From NCBI RefSeq assembly GCF_016908395.1, contig NZ_JAFBDU010000002.1, positions 773,607 through 837,606 of the forward strand: DNA of 64,000 bases, in the 5' to 3' direction. Under the pieces are notes generated by a model, which worked only from the letters and a program-made list of their open reading frames with translations, was not told where the DNA came from and made no database searches. Within the stretch, counting starts at the first letter, position 1. Each line of letters begins with the position of its first letter. The stretch is from Metabacillus crassostreae. Lineage in GTDB: Bacteria > Bacillota > Bacilli > Bacillales > Bacillaceae. Shown one piece after another: positions 47,271 to 56,442 of this stretch. The translations under genes were made by a program, and so were the position numbers.

Positions 47271-49421
47271 TCACACATTTTGTGAAGTTGTAACTAAGTT
47301 AGACAACGTCTTACTTTCTTCTAACCATAAGATACTCGTAACTCCACGTGGATAATACTTACTACCAGCTATTTCACCTGAGATAATTTGATCACTCCAG
47401 CTCCACACAGATAATGTTGGGTGAGTAAGCCATGCAACATGTGCTGCGTCTGCCTTAGCTCCTTGTTCTTCCCACTTCATATCTAAGATCTCACGAGCAA
47501 TAAATTGACTAAGATAAATTTTGCTTAACCAAGAGTTATTACTAGTAGACGAAATCTTCCAGCCACCATCCTCAAACAAACAGACACCTTCAACTAATAC
47601 AGTTTTTAAATGTGTACTCAATGCTTGCATATAAGCTCCATAACGACCATTGAGATCTAATGCTTCAAGGTTATTTGTATAGTAAGGGAAAATTAATCCT
47701 TCAATTGCTGGAATGATTTTAGAATCATTTCCTTCTTTAATAACAGCAGGTATATAGCCATCAGAAGTCACATAAGAAGCAATTGTTTCTGCACATTTTT
47801 CAGCTTGAAGACCAGCTTGCTTCGATAAATCAACGTAATCATTTTCTTTAAAAAGCTTTTCTAATGCTACATATGATGCCCAAGTTTTTCCTGCAAGGTA
47901 AATATTATTTCTTGCCTGCCCAAGAGATACATCCAAACTATCATATGTTGTAATTTCCGCTCCACCCATTACTCGAGTTGAATCTAGCCCCATAATTCCA
48001 TCACGTTTATCTGCTTCAGGATGATCACGATTTAACATACTTTCAAAGCAACGAACAAAAATATCTAAATTTGCTTTTAACCAATCTTGATCTCCCGTTT
48101 GCTCCACATATACTGACGCACATAGTACCCAGTTCACTAACTGCTCATAAGTCATATGTGAAAAACATCCATCTAAACCATAAAGCTCATATGATGAATA
48201 TTGTGGTCTTGAAATCGTATTTGCCACACCCATATCATGTGTAAAACTAATACCACCAGGATATTCAGTTTCATCACCTGGAAAGCGAACTTTATCTTCA
48301 TAGCTAAAACGACTAACAAACATATCTAATTCATTTTTAACAGTCCATGGATTCATTTTTAATTCAAAGAAAATTTGGTCTACTGTTAAATCAAATGTAT
48401 TCATCATGCGGTATTCCCCTTCATTAACAACCCAGAAAGGCTCACCATCAGCATCAAGTAATTGCGTACATCCATAATAACTGCGAATTGAATGGATCAT
48501 CATGAATTTTTGGTCATCAGATAAATCAGATTCACTTATCAATTTATTTGCTTGTACAGCTCTACTTGTAAATTCTTTAAAATTATCCAGAGCATAAGCT
48601 GCTACAGATTCAATATTCGGGAAATATTTTGTGTAATAATAAGATGTATCCATTCCAGCAGTTACATATCCTGAACGGTGGAAACATACTGAAAATTTAT
48701 ATGTTCGTTTTTCTCCTGCAGGTACATCCATTATAAGAGCGCCAACAGGTCCTAACCCAAATGCCCAATTCTCTTCAAAAGGAGTTGTTAAAATATTCTC
48801 CAAGCTAAAATGCAAAGCTGATTTTACTTCAGAATCATTTGAAGTAATAGCAGTTAAACGTCCTTGACCAACACCTGCAATTTTGTCACATGTATCATCT
48901 AAACGACGCATTGAGCTATATTGATCACTTCCTTGATATCCAAAAAATGCCCGGCGATTTTTTAATCCTTTTGTGTTATCAATCGTAAGCTCTGCCCAAA
49001 CTGCTGGTATTAATGCTTTTTTCAACTCTTCATCAGAAGCAAAAGCTGGATCTGGTACAGATTGTGCTTGTGAATAAATAGTGAAAGTTAAATCCCCTGC
49101 ACTCCAGGAGTCTGTTCCTAATTGAAAGTCTCTTTCTATTTCATCCTTAGAATATGGTAGAACTATTTTTGGTTTATCTTGATCAGGATCCATATTCTCA
49201 ATATCATAACGCTTACTTTCGTCATCTTCCATTTCAAAAAAAGGAAGTGCATGATACATGCCTTCTTGCTCTATCGATTCAACACCAACATAAACATTTT
49301 TCCTTGGAGATCGACCAAGCTCTAAATCCAATCCTCCCCCATTACCATAAAATCCTAGAGTGAAACTAGAAAACGCACCAATTGGTGAATGATGTGCATT
49401 GAAAAACATATTTTTTGTCAT
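47271..49421 (-). CDS. Beta-xylosidase, glycoside hydrolase family 52
   Basis: 716 residues, no signal peptide. FFNAHHSPIGAFSSFTLGF opens the protein as in XynB2 of Geobacillus. VVNEGEYRMMNTFD holds the candidate nucleophile Glu334, and GGAEITTYDSLDVSLGQ holds the acid Asp. It removes xylose from the non-reducing end of xylo-oligosaccharides. ATG at 49421; upstream GGAGAG is 13 bases away, slightly far. The frame is open 26 codons further without a better site. Divergent from xylR, sharing its operator. Confidence 0.94.
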   Translation of the reverse strand: MTKNMFFNAHHSPIGAFSSFTLGFYGNGGGLDLELGRSPRKNVYVGVESIEQEGMYHALPFFEMEDDESKRYDIENMDPDQDKPKIVLPYSKDEIERDFQLGTDSWSAGDLTFTIYSQAQSVPDPAFASDEELKKALIPAVWAELTIDNTKGLKNRRAFFGYQGSDQYSSMRRLDDTCDKIAGVGQGRLTAITSNDSEVKSALHFSLENILTTPFEENWAFGLGPVGALIMDVPAGEKRTYKFSVCFHRSGYVTAGMDTSYYYTKYFPNIESVAAYALDNFKEFTSRAVQANKLISESDLSDDQKFMMIHSIRSYYGCTQLLDADGEPFWVVNEGEYRMMNTFDLTVDQIFFELKMNPWTVKNELDMFVSRFSYEDKVRFPGDETEYPGGISFTHDMGVANTISRPQYSSYELYGLDGCFSHMTYEQLVNWVLCASVYVEQTGDQDWLKANLDIFVRCFESMLNRDHPEADKRDGIMGLDSTRVMGGAEITTYDSLDVSLGQARNNIYLAGKTWASYVALEKLFKENDYVDLSKQAGLQAEKCAETIASYVTSDGYIPAVIKEGNDSKIIPAIEGLIFPYYTNNLEALDLNGRYGAYMQALSTHLKTVLVEGVCLFEDGGWKISSTSNNSWLSKIYLSQFIAREILDMKWEEQGAKADAAHVAWLTHPTLSVWSWSDQIISGEIAGSKYYPRGVTSILWLEESKTLSNLVTTSQNV

Positions 49422-49497
49422 ATCTTTACTCACTCTCCTATCATTAATATAGAAAGCAATATAAATACTATTGCTATGTAAAGTATTTAGAATAATC

Positions 49498-49512
49498 ATG
49501 TAAACGGATTCA
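49498..49512 (-). promoter_or_regulatory. cre site before the GH52 gene
   Basis: ATGTAAACGGATTCA fits WTGNAANCGNWNNCW at every position; it lies between the promoter and the GH52 start. Confidence 0.7.
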
Positions 49513-49619
49513 TTTATCTTATTTTTTAAGCACCTTGTTTTGGATTTTTATCGATTAAAGTGGAGAAAAGTATCTTACCTCCTTTGTTGAAGTATAAACT
49601 TACTGCCTAACTATTTGTC

Positions 49620-49680
49620 ATTATAACACCACACATTAAGTTTGTATATCCATTAAACTAAGTTTATGATAAAATATAAT
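49620..49680. promoter_or_regulatory. Divergent GH52/xylR promoters with shared XylR operator
   Basis: Operator TTAAGTTT-11-AAACTAAG at 49636-49662. Minus strand: -35 TATACA (49643-49648), 17 bases, extended -10 TATAAT (49620-49625) for GH52. Plus strand: -10 TATAAT at 49675-49680 for xylR with a poor -35 near 49652 inside the operator. XylR would repress both. Confidence 0.83.
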
Positions 49681-49705
49681 TACTAACAAATGAGGAGTTT
49701 TAGAA

Positions 49706-50866
49706 GTGGCGTCTATTACCTGGAATCAACAAGTTGTGAAGAAAAACAATAAAGCACTTGTATTACAATTAATTATCGAAAAAGAACCTATCTCAAGAGC
49801 TGACATTGCTCAAGTATCTGGTTTAAATAAAGCAACCGTTTCATCTTTAGTTAATGAATTATTAGAAGAAGAACTTATATTTGAATCAGGACCGGGAGAA
49901 TCAAGTGGTGGTAGACGACCTGTTATTCTCCATTTTAATAAAGCTTCTGGTTATGCCGTTGGTATTGATATCGGAGTTAATTATGTACTATGTGTTTTAA
50001 CAGATTTAAAGGGCAATATCATCATTGAGAAAAATCAAATGGTCAAAGAAACTCCTTACCATGCCATTATGAATATCGTTCAGAACATGATCCATTCACT
50101 AATTGATGAAATGCCTAGTAGTAAGTATGGAATTGTCGGTATTGGTATAGGTGTTCCTGGAATTGTAAACAAAGAAGGTTCAGTCCTTCTTGCACCTAAC
50201 TTAGGCTGGAAAAACATCATGTTGAAAAATAACCTTGAGGATTTATTTCAAATACCAGTTATCATCGAAAATGAAGCAAATGCTGGGGCCTTTGGAGAAC
50301 AACAGTTTGGAGCAGGTCAGGATTATCAAAACATTATTTACATCAGTGCTGGAATCGGAATTGGTGTTGGAATTATATTAAACAAGGAACTATACCAAGG
50401 GAAAGATGGATTTTCAGGTGAAATGGGACATATGATTATTGATGTTAATGGCAAGCTCTGTAACTGTGGCAGTAAAGGCTGCTGGGAAGCATACGCATCA
50501 GAAAATGCTTTATTAGAGATGGCTGGTGAAACGTCAGAATCATTAGAATCATTAATAGAATTAGCAGAAAATCAAAACAAAAATGCCGAAGAGCTATTTG
50601 AAAAAATCGGTCAATACTTAGGATTTGGGATTAATAATATTATTAACACGTTTAATCCTGATCAAGTTATCATTGGAAATAGATTAGCATTGGCAAAAGA
50701 ATGGATTGAGCAACCCATTTTGACGACAATAAAGAATCATACATTGTCACACCATCAACAAAAACTTCAGCTACATTTCTCGAAGCTTGAAAAGCATTCA
50801 ACTGCTTTGGGTGTATCTGCGTTTGTAGTTGAAAGTTTTATTAAGGGAGAAGCTAAAAATCAGTAA
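49706..50866 (+). CDS. xylR: Xylose repressor XylR (ROK family)
   Basis: 386 residues. N-terminal winged helix-turn-helix (SRADIAQVSGLNKATVSSLV), then a ROK sugar-binding domain with YAVGIDIGVNY, GIGVPGIV, and the zinc motif CNCGSKGCWEAYAS. Start GTG with GAGGAG 8 bases upstream. Without xylose it binds the two operators; xylose releases it. It is divergent from the GH52 gene and autoregulated by the shared operator. Confidence 0.96.
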   Translation: MASITWNQQVVKKNNKALVLQLIIEKEPISRADIAQVSGLNKATVSSLVNELLEEELIFESGPGESSGGRRPVILHFNKASGYAVGIDIGVNYVLCVLTDLKGNIIIEKNQMVKETPYHAIMNIVQNMIHSLIDEMPSSKYGIVGIGIGVPGIVNKEGSVLLAPNLGWKNIMLKNNLEDLFQIPVIIENEANAGAFGEQQFGAGQDYQNIIYISAGIGIGVGIILNKELYQGKDGFSGEMGHMIIDVNGKLCNCGSKGCWEAYASENALLEMAGETSESLESLIELAENQNKNAEELFEKIGQYLGFGINNIINTFNPDQVIIGNRLALAKEWIEQPILTTIKNHTLSHHQQKLQLHFSKLEKHSTALGVSAFVVESFIKGEAKNQ

Positions 50867-50886
50867 AAATTCTGCACTAAGATAAC

Positions 50887-50917
50887 TCCTGCTATTAATA
50901 TGAATAGCAGGGTTTTT
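50887..50917 (+). terminator. Terminator of xylR
   Basis: CCTGCTATT and AATAGCAGG form a perfect 9-pair stem, followed by GTTTTT. Confidence 0.87.
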
Positions 50918-50930
50918 CATTTGAAGACGT

Positions 50931-51270
50931 AAACTGGGACATAATTAAAACACAAAAATACCAATAAATCTAAATTCAGTAAGCTGAAAGAAACAAGTTC
51001 GTTCCATTGCGCTACAGACACTCCATTCGCCGGGGAGGAAGCTGAGCCTCCTCGACGCAAGCGCCTGCGGGGTCTCAGCCTTTCCTCTATTCCCGTAGGA
51101 GCCCTAGTGTCTTCCGCTCCATTCCACTAGTTTTTAAAAATAGTATACAAAATAATAAAATCTATTAAAAACGGCAAATAAAACCCAAATTATCAGGAGA
51201 ATGATTGATTGTAATTTCACCTAATAATTCGGGTTTATCATTAGCTTATATACTTATGTCCAGCCTCTTT
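50931..51270 (+). repeat. Dispersed repeat, full copy F
   Basis: 340 bp from AAACTGGGACATAATT to ACTTATGTCCAGCCTCTTTT, same orientation as copy A. Core and the ACCCAAATTATCAGG / CACCTAATAATTCGGGTT hairpin are present, the latter with several mismatches. It separates convergent xylR and the AraB-type kinase. Confidence 0.88.
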
Positions 51271-51303
51271 TCATTAGCAAACACTGGTGTAAAAGCTAAT
51301 TAT

Positions 51304-52902
51304 TTAGTTAAGATTTCCAACTGCCGCTCTTTCAATACCAAGTCCTTTTTTGTAACGTTCCATAAATTTCTCGAAGCCTTCAACATCTTTAGGATCAGGA
51401 GACATTGTCTTTCCTTCTTGACCTGCGAAGACCTTTTCGTTTAAGTACTCTTCTAGTGTTTGGTTATCTTCTTTGTTATTCATATACGATGCAAGAAGTG
51501 CAATTCCCCATGCTCCACCTTCTCCTGCTGTTGTCATAACAGAAACAGGAGTATTGAAAGCTGCAGCTAAAATGCTTTGTCCTACACCCTCAGTTTTAAA
51601 GATACCACCATGACCTAGAATCTCATCTAGTTCTACTTTTTCTTCTTTAATAAGAATATCCATGCCGATCTTCATTGCACCAAATGCCGTAAATAAATGT
51701 GTACGCATGAAATTCGCTAGATTGAAATTACTTCCTGTAGAACGAACAAACAATGGACGACCTTCTTCAAAGTGAGTCATATGCTCTCCAGAAAGATAGC
51801 CATAAGATAACAGACCGCCAGCATCAGCATCACCTTCAAGTGCTTTCTTAAATAACGTTTCAAACAATTTATTTTTATCTACATCTATTCCCAACGCTGT
51901 AGTAAATTCTTCAAATAATCCTACCCATGCATTTAAGTCAGAAGAACAATTATTAGAATGAGCCATTGCTACAAGATTACCTGTTGGTGTTGTCACAAGA
52001 TCAATCTCAGGATATACCTTCGACAAATCCTTCTCCAATACAACCATCGCAAATGCAGAGGTACCTGCAGATACATTTCCAGTTCGCTTTGCTACACTAT
52101 TTGTCGCAACCATACCAGTTCCTGCATCACCCTCAGGCGGACATAGCTCTATCCCAGCTTGAAGCTCACCTGAGACATCAAGAAGCTTTGCTCCTTCTTC
52201 TGTAAGAACACCAGCTTTTGCTCCCGCTACTAAAACCTGAGGAAGAATATCCTCTAGCTTCCAAGGTAATTTATCTGGTTCAACCAACTCATTAAATTGA
52301 GTAATCATAGTTTGGTTATAATTCTTCGTATTTAAGTCAATTGGAAATACACCAGATGCTTCCCCAACTCCAAGAACTTTCTCACCTGTTAATTTCCAGT
52401 GAATATAACCAGCTAATGTTGTTTGAAAATTAATGCTTGCAACATGTTCTTCTTGATTTAAGATTGCTTGATACAAGTGAGCAATACTCCATCTTTGCGG
52501 AATATTATAATTAAATAATTCTGTTAAAGCTTTTGAAGATTGTTCAGTTATATTATTTCTCCATGTACGAAAAGGTACAAGAAGCTCTCCATCTTGATCA
52601 AAAGCCATATATCCATGCATCATTGCACTAAATCCAATTGATCCAACTGTTTTCAATGTCACACCATATTGCTGTTTGACATCGCTGGCCATTTTTTGAT
52701 AACTATCTTGTAATCCTCTCCAAATATCTTCAACACTATATGTCCACACATTATTTTCATAGCTATTTTCCCAATCATGGCTACCAGAAGCAATTGGCGT
52801 ATTATCTTCTCCAACAAGAACTGCTTTAATTCTAGTTGAACCAAGTTCAATACCAAGTGCTGTTTTACCACTTTCAATCGAATGCTTTACATCATAACTC
52901 AT
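51304..52902 (-). CDS. araB: FGGY-family carbohydrate kinase, probably L-ribulokinase (AraB type)
   Basis: 532 residues. N-terminal [20 protein letters not shown], then [49 protein letters not shown] and [17 protein letters not shown]. From memory this matches the AraB of lactobacilli rather than B. subtilis XylB. It would phosphorylate L-ribulose, and the AraR-type boxes in its promoter support an arabinose role. ATG at 52902 has GGGGG 7 bases upstream. It stands alone: no araA or araD is in the window. A related FGGY substrate is possible. Confidence 0.8.
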   Translation of the reverse strand: MSYDVKHSIESGKTALGIELGSTRIKAVLVGEDNTPIASGSHDWENSYENNVWTYSVEDIWRGLQDSYQKMASDVKQQYGVTLKTVGSIGFSAMMHGYMAFDQDGELLVPFRTWRNNITEQSSKALTELFNYNIPQRWSIAHLYQAILNQEEHVASINFQTTLAGYIHWKLTGEKVLGVGEASGVFPIDLNTKNYNQTMITQFNELVEPDKLPWKLEDILPQVLVAGAKAGVLTEEGAKLLDVSGELQAGIELCPPEGDAGTGMVATNSVAKRTGNVSAGTSAFAMVVLEKDLSKVYPEIDLVTTPTGNLVAMAHSNNCSSDLNAWVGLFEEFTTALGIDVDKNKLFETLFKKALEGDADAGGLLSYGYLSGEHMTHFEEGRPLFVRSTGSNFNLANFMRTHLFTAFGAMKIGMDILIKEEKVELDEILGHGGIFKTEGVGQSILAAAFNTPVSVMTTAGEGGAWGIALLASYMNNKEDNQTLEEYLNEKVFAGQEGKTMSPDPKDVEGFEKFMERYKKGLGIERAAVGNLN

Positions 52903-52929
52903 TTGGTTTCCCCCTGATAACTTCATATT

Positions 52930-52944
52930 AGTAACCGTTTACAA
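52930..52944 (-). promoter_or_regulatory. cre site in the kinase leader
   Basis: AGTAACCGTTTACAA is the reverse complement of a perfect WTGNAANCGNWNNCW match. It lies between the promoter and the start codon, where CcpA can block elongation. Confidence 0.72.
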
Positions 52945-53063
52945 ATATAATGGGCTAAAAGTCTAGATCACATGAGAACACCCTGTCTCACGATCTTAAC
53001 TTTATGTACTCCTTTACGAAACGTATGTCCGTAACTATTAACCTACATATCTACTTTTTGTAA

Positions 53064-53122
53064 ATTTGTACGCATGTATCTTGTCGTAATTCTATAATAC
53101 TTTAAATTGTACGTACAATCAA
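53064..53122 (-). promoter_or_regulatory. araB: Promoter with two AraR-type operator boxes
   Basis: On the minus strand -35 TTGATT (53117-53122) and -10 TATTAT (53094-53099) are 17 bases apart. The palindrome ATTGTACGTACAAT (53106-53119) lies between them. A second, half-conserved box ATTTGTACGCATGTAT lies at 53064-53079, just past the start of transcription. The palindrome resembles the AraR consensus as I remember it. Confidence 0.7.
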
Positions 53123-53176
53123 GATCATGTTTCGTTATTTTATTGCTTTTATTGTGCTAAGTTATTTACTTAAAAC

Positions 53177-53207
53177 AAAAAAAGACTACCATACTTTGGA
53201 TGGAGTC
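53177..53207 (-). terminator. Terminator of the GGDEF gene
   Basis: On the minus strand GACT-CCAT and ATGG-T-AGTC pair with one bulge, followed by seven T. It lies 44 bp past the gene stop. Confidence 0.75.
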
Positions 53208-53250
53208 CCACTGAAATTATAAGCTTTTAAATTTCTATAACTTAATATGA

Positions 53251-54762
53251 TTATGATGTTGTTCCGCTATATTTCTCTGTATACATACGTTTGTCTGCTA
53301 CACTATAAAGCTGATCCATTGTCATACCATCTTTAGGAAAAGAACTAACGCCAATACTTGCGGAAAGATGTAGTTGATTTTGACTAGATAACGTTAAAGG
53401 TATAGTTAGCTGCTGCTTAATTTTGTTTATCATTTCCTCTGTTTCATCAATACTTAGTAACATAACAAATTCATCTCCACCTAATCTTGCTGCATGATGT
53501 TTATCTGTCACAAGCTCCTGTAAAATATTTGCTATATGTTTTATAGCATAATCGCCAGCTTGATGACCAAACGTATCATTGATTTTCTTTAATTTATTTA
53601 AATCCATCAGTAACAGATTAAACATCTCTTTCTTATTCAAAAGCTCTGAAATTTGCTTTTCAAACGCTGCACGATTAGATAACCCTGTTAATATATCGTG
53701 GTAAGCTAAATACCTCACTTTATCCTCTTTTATTTTAGCTTCCGTTATATCCTTTAACATTAAAAACTGAAGTGATTTTCCTTCTATTAAAATAAACTCA
53801 GAATCAACCAATAACGTTTTTTGTTCATCTAATTTATTTACAAACGTTAACTCGAAGTTTTCAATTTTTGTTTTTTCCTTAAATATCTTTTGGTGCTTGG
53901 TGATAAATGTTTGCTTGTCTACTCCACCTAAAAACGAAAGGATAGACTTGTTAACTAGTTCTTCCCTTTCAACACCAAGGTATTGAGAGATTTGCGGACT
54001 TGCCTCGAGAACTTTTGCTTCTATATCCATAATAAGTATTCCTTGAGGGGAGCGTTGAAATAAGATCTTATAACGCTTCTCATAAGATGATAAATAGTCA
54101 AATCTTGACATACTAAGAAAAATTGCAAAAGCCCAAAATAGAGATCCATGAGGAATAAAGTAAACAAAGAAGTAAAGATTAGTATCTTGTAAAATTAAAG
54201 CTGCTACTAACATTGAGAACGTCCAGATAAAATATAATAATATCCCTTTGTACCATAATTTAGCAGCGTTATTTCCCTTTTTCATTTCAATTATAGTTAA
54301 CACAAGATTAATCGTAAGATATGTGAAATCAACGATCCATAATAAATATAAACCAGGTCCTGGGATGAGTATTGGCTCTAACGTATTTCCATCACTTCTT
54401 AACATCCATGAATCAATTGGAAACGTCAATAGCATAAATACACCTGGAACAAATAGAAGCTTGAGATATTTCCCTTTCTCCTTTGCGTACATATTAGCAT
54501 TCATTAACCAAAGATGTAGTGCTAATAAAGATGCTATAGATATAGCTCCATTCACCCAATAAATCGTAAGCACATCAAAATATTCTGGATAAGTAATAAA
54601 AGTAGTAAATACTCCTAAAAACCACATCGATGTGAACACATATAATAAACTGCACGTTATATGCTTAGCACTATGGCGGTTTCGGCTATAAACCATCCCT
54701 GCCATATAAATAAAGATACACGCTGGAATCAGGTACAAGATGCAATAAGATACTAACTTCAA
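53251..54762 (-). CDS. Membrane PAS-GGDEF diguanylate cyclase behind a c-di-GMP riboswitch
   Basis: 503 residues. Seven or so N-terminal membrane helices (about 1-220), then a PAS domain (about 235-345, EKRYKILFQRSPQGILIMD), then a GGDEF domain with intact motif at 428-432 and LLLMDLNKLKKINDTFGH. It should make cyclic di-GMP. No RxxD product-inhibition site precedes the motif. The start is the TTG at 54762 with AAGGTGAG about 6 bases upstream; an ATG 20 codons earlier overlaps the terminator region. The riboswitch and terminator lie upstream on the same strand. Confidence 0.92.
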   Translation of the reverse strand: MKLVSYCILYLIPACIFIYMAGMVYSRNRHSAKHITCSLLYVFTSMWFLGVFTTFITYPEYFDVLTIYWVNGAISIASLLALHLWLMNANMYAKEKGKYLKLLFVPGVFMLLTFPIDSWMLRSDGNTLEPILIPGPGLYLLWIVDFTYLTINLVLTIIEMKKGNNAAKLWYKGILLYFIWTFSMLVAALILQDTNLYFFVYFIPHGSLFWAFAIFLSMSRFDYLSSYEKRYKILFQRSPQGILIMDIEAKVLEASPQISQYLGVEREELVNKSILSFLGGVDKQTFITKHQKIFKEKTKIENFELTFVNKLDEQKTLLVDSEFILIEGKSLQFLMLKDITEAKIKEDKVRYLAYHDILTGLSNRAAFEKQISELLNKKEMFNLLLMDLNKLKKINDTFGHQAGDYAIKHIANILQELVTDKHHAARLGGDEFVMLLSIDETEEMINKIKQQLTIPLTLSSQNQLHLSASIGVSSFPKDGMTMDQLYSVADKRMYTEKYSGTTS

Positions 54763-54803
54763 AAAACTCACCTTCCAACTATGTATTAATGATAAAACAA
54801 TAA

Positions 54804-54830
54804 CAAAAAAACTGCTTTTCACAGCAGTTT
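54804..54830 (-). terminator. Terminator of the riboswitch expression platform
   Basis: On the minus strand AAACTGCT and AGCAGTTT pair around GTGAAA, followed by a run of seven T. It lies between the aptamer and the start codon of the GGDEF gene. Confidence 0.88.
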
Positions 54831-54837
54831 CATTCGT

Positions 54838-54914
54838 GTATTCTGTAACCCGGCTGTCATACTGTGTTTAGACCCGTGGCTTTGCGTCCTATGCTTTCAC
54901 ATAGTTTGCCCAAT
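54838..54914 (-). promoter_or_regulatory. Cyclic di-GMP class I riboswitch (GEMM-I)
   Basis: The minus strand reads GGGCAAAC, a hairpin CTATGTGAAAGCATAG with a GAAA-type tetraloop, then GACGCAAAGCC, ACGGGTCTAAAC, and ATGACAGCCGGGTTAC. This is the GEMM-I order and matches the Vibrio Vc2 aptamer as I know it, including the tetraloop receptor. It lies upstream of a terminator and a diguanylate cyclase gene. Confidence 0.94.
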
Positions 54915-55320
54915 CTATTAAGTTACTATTATTATAGTACATTTTTACTATTTTTTAAACAGTTTTTGTTAAATTTATCATCTCGTATCTAAATTTACCA
55001 CTTCCAAACTACAGAACATTATGCTCCAAATATTATGTTAAATATCACTAAACATTGATCATGAATCCTTAGTCATTCAATTACAGTTTTATTTTAAATT
55101 CTTGTTACATGGATTTATTTAGTACTTTTGTAATATTGACACCCATGGGAATTTCCTCCATTATTAAAAAGATTGGATAAAAATAGAAAAACTATTCACA
55201 AACTATTAATAACTGAATTGAAAATATCCTTTAATATTAACTTAGTGATGATAGAGACATAATTCATACAAATCAATCTAGCTGAACATGTTTATTAATA
55301 TACATATACAATTCTAAAGG
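54915..55320. other. Intergenic region between riboswitch and next gene
   Basis: AT-rich. It should hold the riboswitch promoter (minus) and the promoter of the next plus-strand gene. Nothing else recognised. Confidence 0.45.
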
Positions 55321-55336
55321 TATAGGAGTGGATTAA

Positions 55337-55804
55337 ATGGCAATGAGAATGAGATTAATCTTTAGAATACTCGCATTTGTGGTAGGAATAACTCTATTTC
55401 TAATCAGTATCATATCTTTTATTGCGATTTCTAGTGATTTAAAAAGTGAAGGCTATGGGCTCATTATTATAATGTACATTTTTTTTGGTATTTTGCCAGG
55501 TTTAGGAGGCTTTTTCCTATGCAAATGGTCAATAAAAGCAGAAAAAGTCAAACGATCGAAATACGAAGAATTAGAGAATACTATTTTTAAAGTAGCAGAA
55601 AACAGGGGAGGTTGCTTAACTCCCATCGAACTAGCAATGGACACAGATCTAACATTAGAAGAAGCAAAAGCTTTGCTTGAAAAATGGGCGCTAAACGGAT
55701 ATGTAACCATAAAAGTTAGTGAAGGTGGTGCATTAATATATGACTTCAAAGGAATTACAACAGAAACAGAAAAGCAAACCGCAAAAGGCGTATCAGAATT
55801 ATAA
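55337..55804 (+). CDS. Small membrane protein with a winged-helix-like C-terminus
   Basis: 155 residues. Two membrane helices (about 10-30 and 42-62), then a cytoplasmic part where GGCLTPIELAMDTDLTLEEAKALLEKW fits a winged-helix fold as in DNA- or protein-binding modules. The end is EKQTAKGVSEL. GGAGTGG lies before the ATG. The next gene overlaps its end in another frame and shares its layout and C-terminal tail. Function unknown. Confidence 0.75.
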   Translation: MAMRMRLIFRILAFVVGITLFLISIISFIAISSDLKSEGYGLIIIMYIFFGILPGLGGFFLCKWSIKAEKVKRSKYEELENTIFKVAENRGGCLTPIELAMDTDLTLEEAKALLEKWALNGYVTIKVSEGGALIYDFKGITTETEKQTAKGVSEL

Positions 55805-56291
55805 AAAACAACAGCAGAATGTAGTAAAAGCTGGACCTGGTCAATCATACTCACACAAAACATACTTTATCTTACTTTTTTCTGTGTTTTTTTCTATCAT
55901 TGCTGTCATTCCTATTGCAATGTCAGTAGAAAACTTCTTTTCTCCTAATGAACCCTTTAATGTAACAATTTTTATCATTGGTTTGATTTTGGAAACTATT
56001 AGTATAACGATCGTGGTACATTATACCAGGCAGAATTCTCGAAATCATGACAACTTATTAGAGGACATCGTATTAAAACGGGCTTTTAATAATAAAGGAA
56101 TAGTGAAAGATAATGACTTTTATGTATCGCCACTTTCAAGATGGAGAAGTAACCGAACCATCAAGAGATTCCTTAAAAATGGCACTATAGAAATAAAAGA
56201 ACATAAAGATGAAGGCACAATTTACTTTTTTCCACATATTATTTCTGCTAAAGAGAAACAAATGGCTAAAGGTGTTTTTGATTTTGAATAA
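55740..56291 (+). CDS. Paralogous small membrane protein overlapping the previous gene
   Basis: 183 residues from the ATG at 55740, which has AAGGTGG 10 bases upstream. Its first 22 codons overprint the end of the previous gene in a different frame (65 bp). There are two membrane helices (about 42-62 and 75-95) and a charged C-terminal part ending EKQMAKGVFDFE, matching the tail of the first protein. No other start lies between the two genes. A paralogue pair or a frame-shifted duplication is likely. Confidence 0.7.
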   Translation: MTSKELQQKQKSKPQKAYQNYKKQQQNVVKAGPGQSYSHKTYFILLFSVFFSIIAVIPIAMSVENFFSPNEPFNVTIFIIGLILETISITIVVHYTRQNSRNHDNLLEDIVLKRAFNNKGIVKDNDFYVSPLSRWRSNRTIKRFLKNGTIEIKEHKDEGTIYFFPHIISAKEKQMAKGVFDFE

Positions 56292-56301
56292 TAACGTAAC
56301 A

Positions 56302-56342
56302 AATGAACGATCCTTTAAAAAGTGATCGTTCATTTTCTTTTT
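56302..56342 (+). terminator. Terminator of the paralogue pair
   Basis: AATGAACGATC and GATCGTTCATT form an 11-pair stem; TTCTTTTT follows. Confidence 0.87.
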
Positions 56343-56442
56343 AATCATGACTGTAAAATCGTTACTCCACGTACTTTTTATATTTAATAAATAGTCGTTA
56401 ACTAATGTTTTAATTGAAAATCTGGCAGCTGTAATAGAAGTC

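Noticed and set aside
9024..51270. Repeat copies as insertion sequences with transposase
   Set aside because: No copy holds a transposase frame; they are non-coding.
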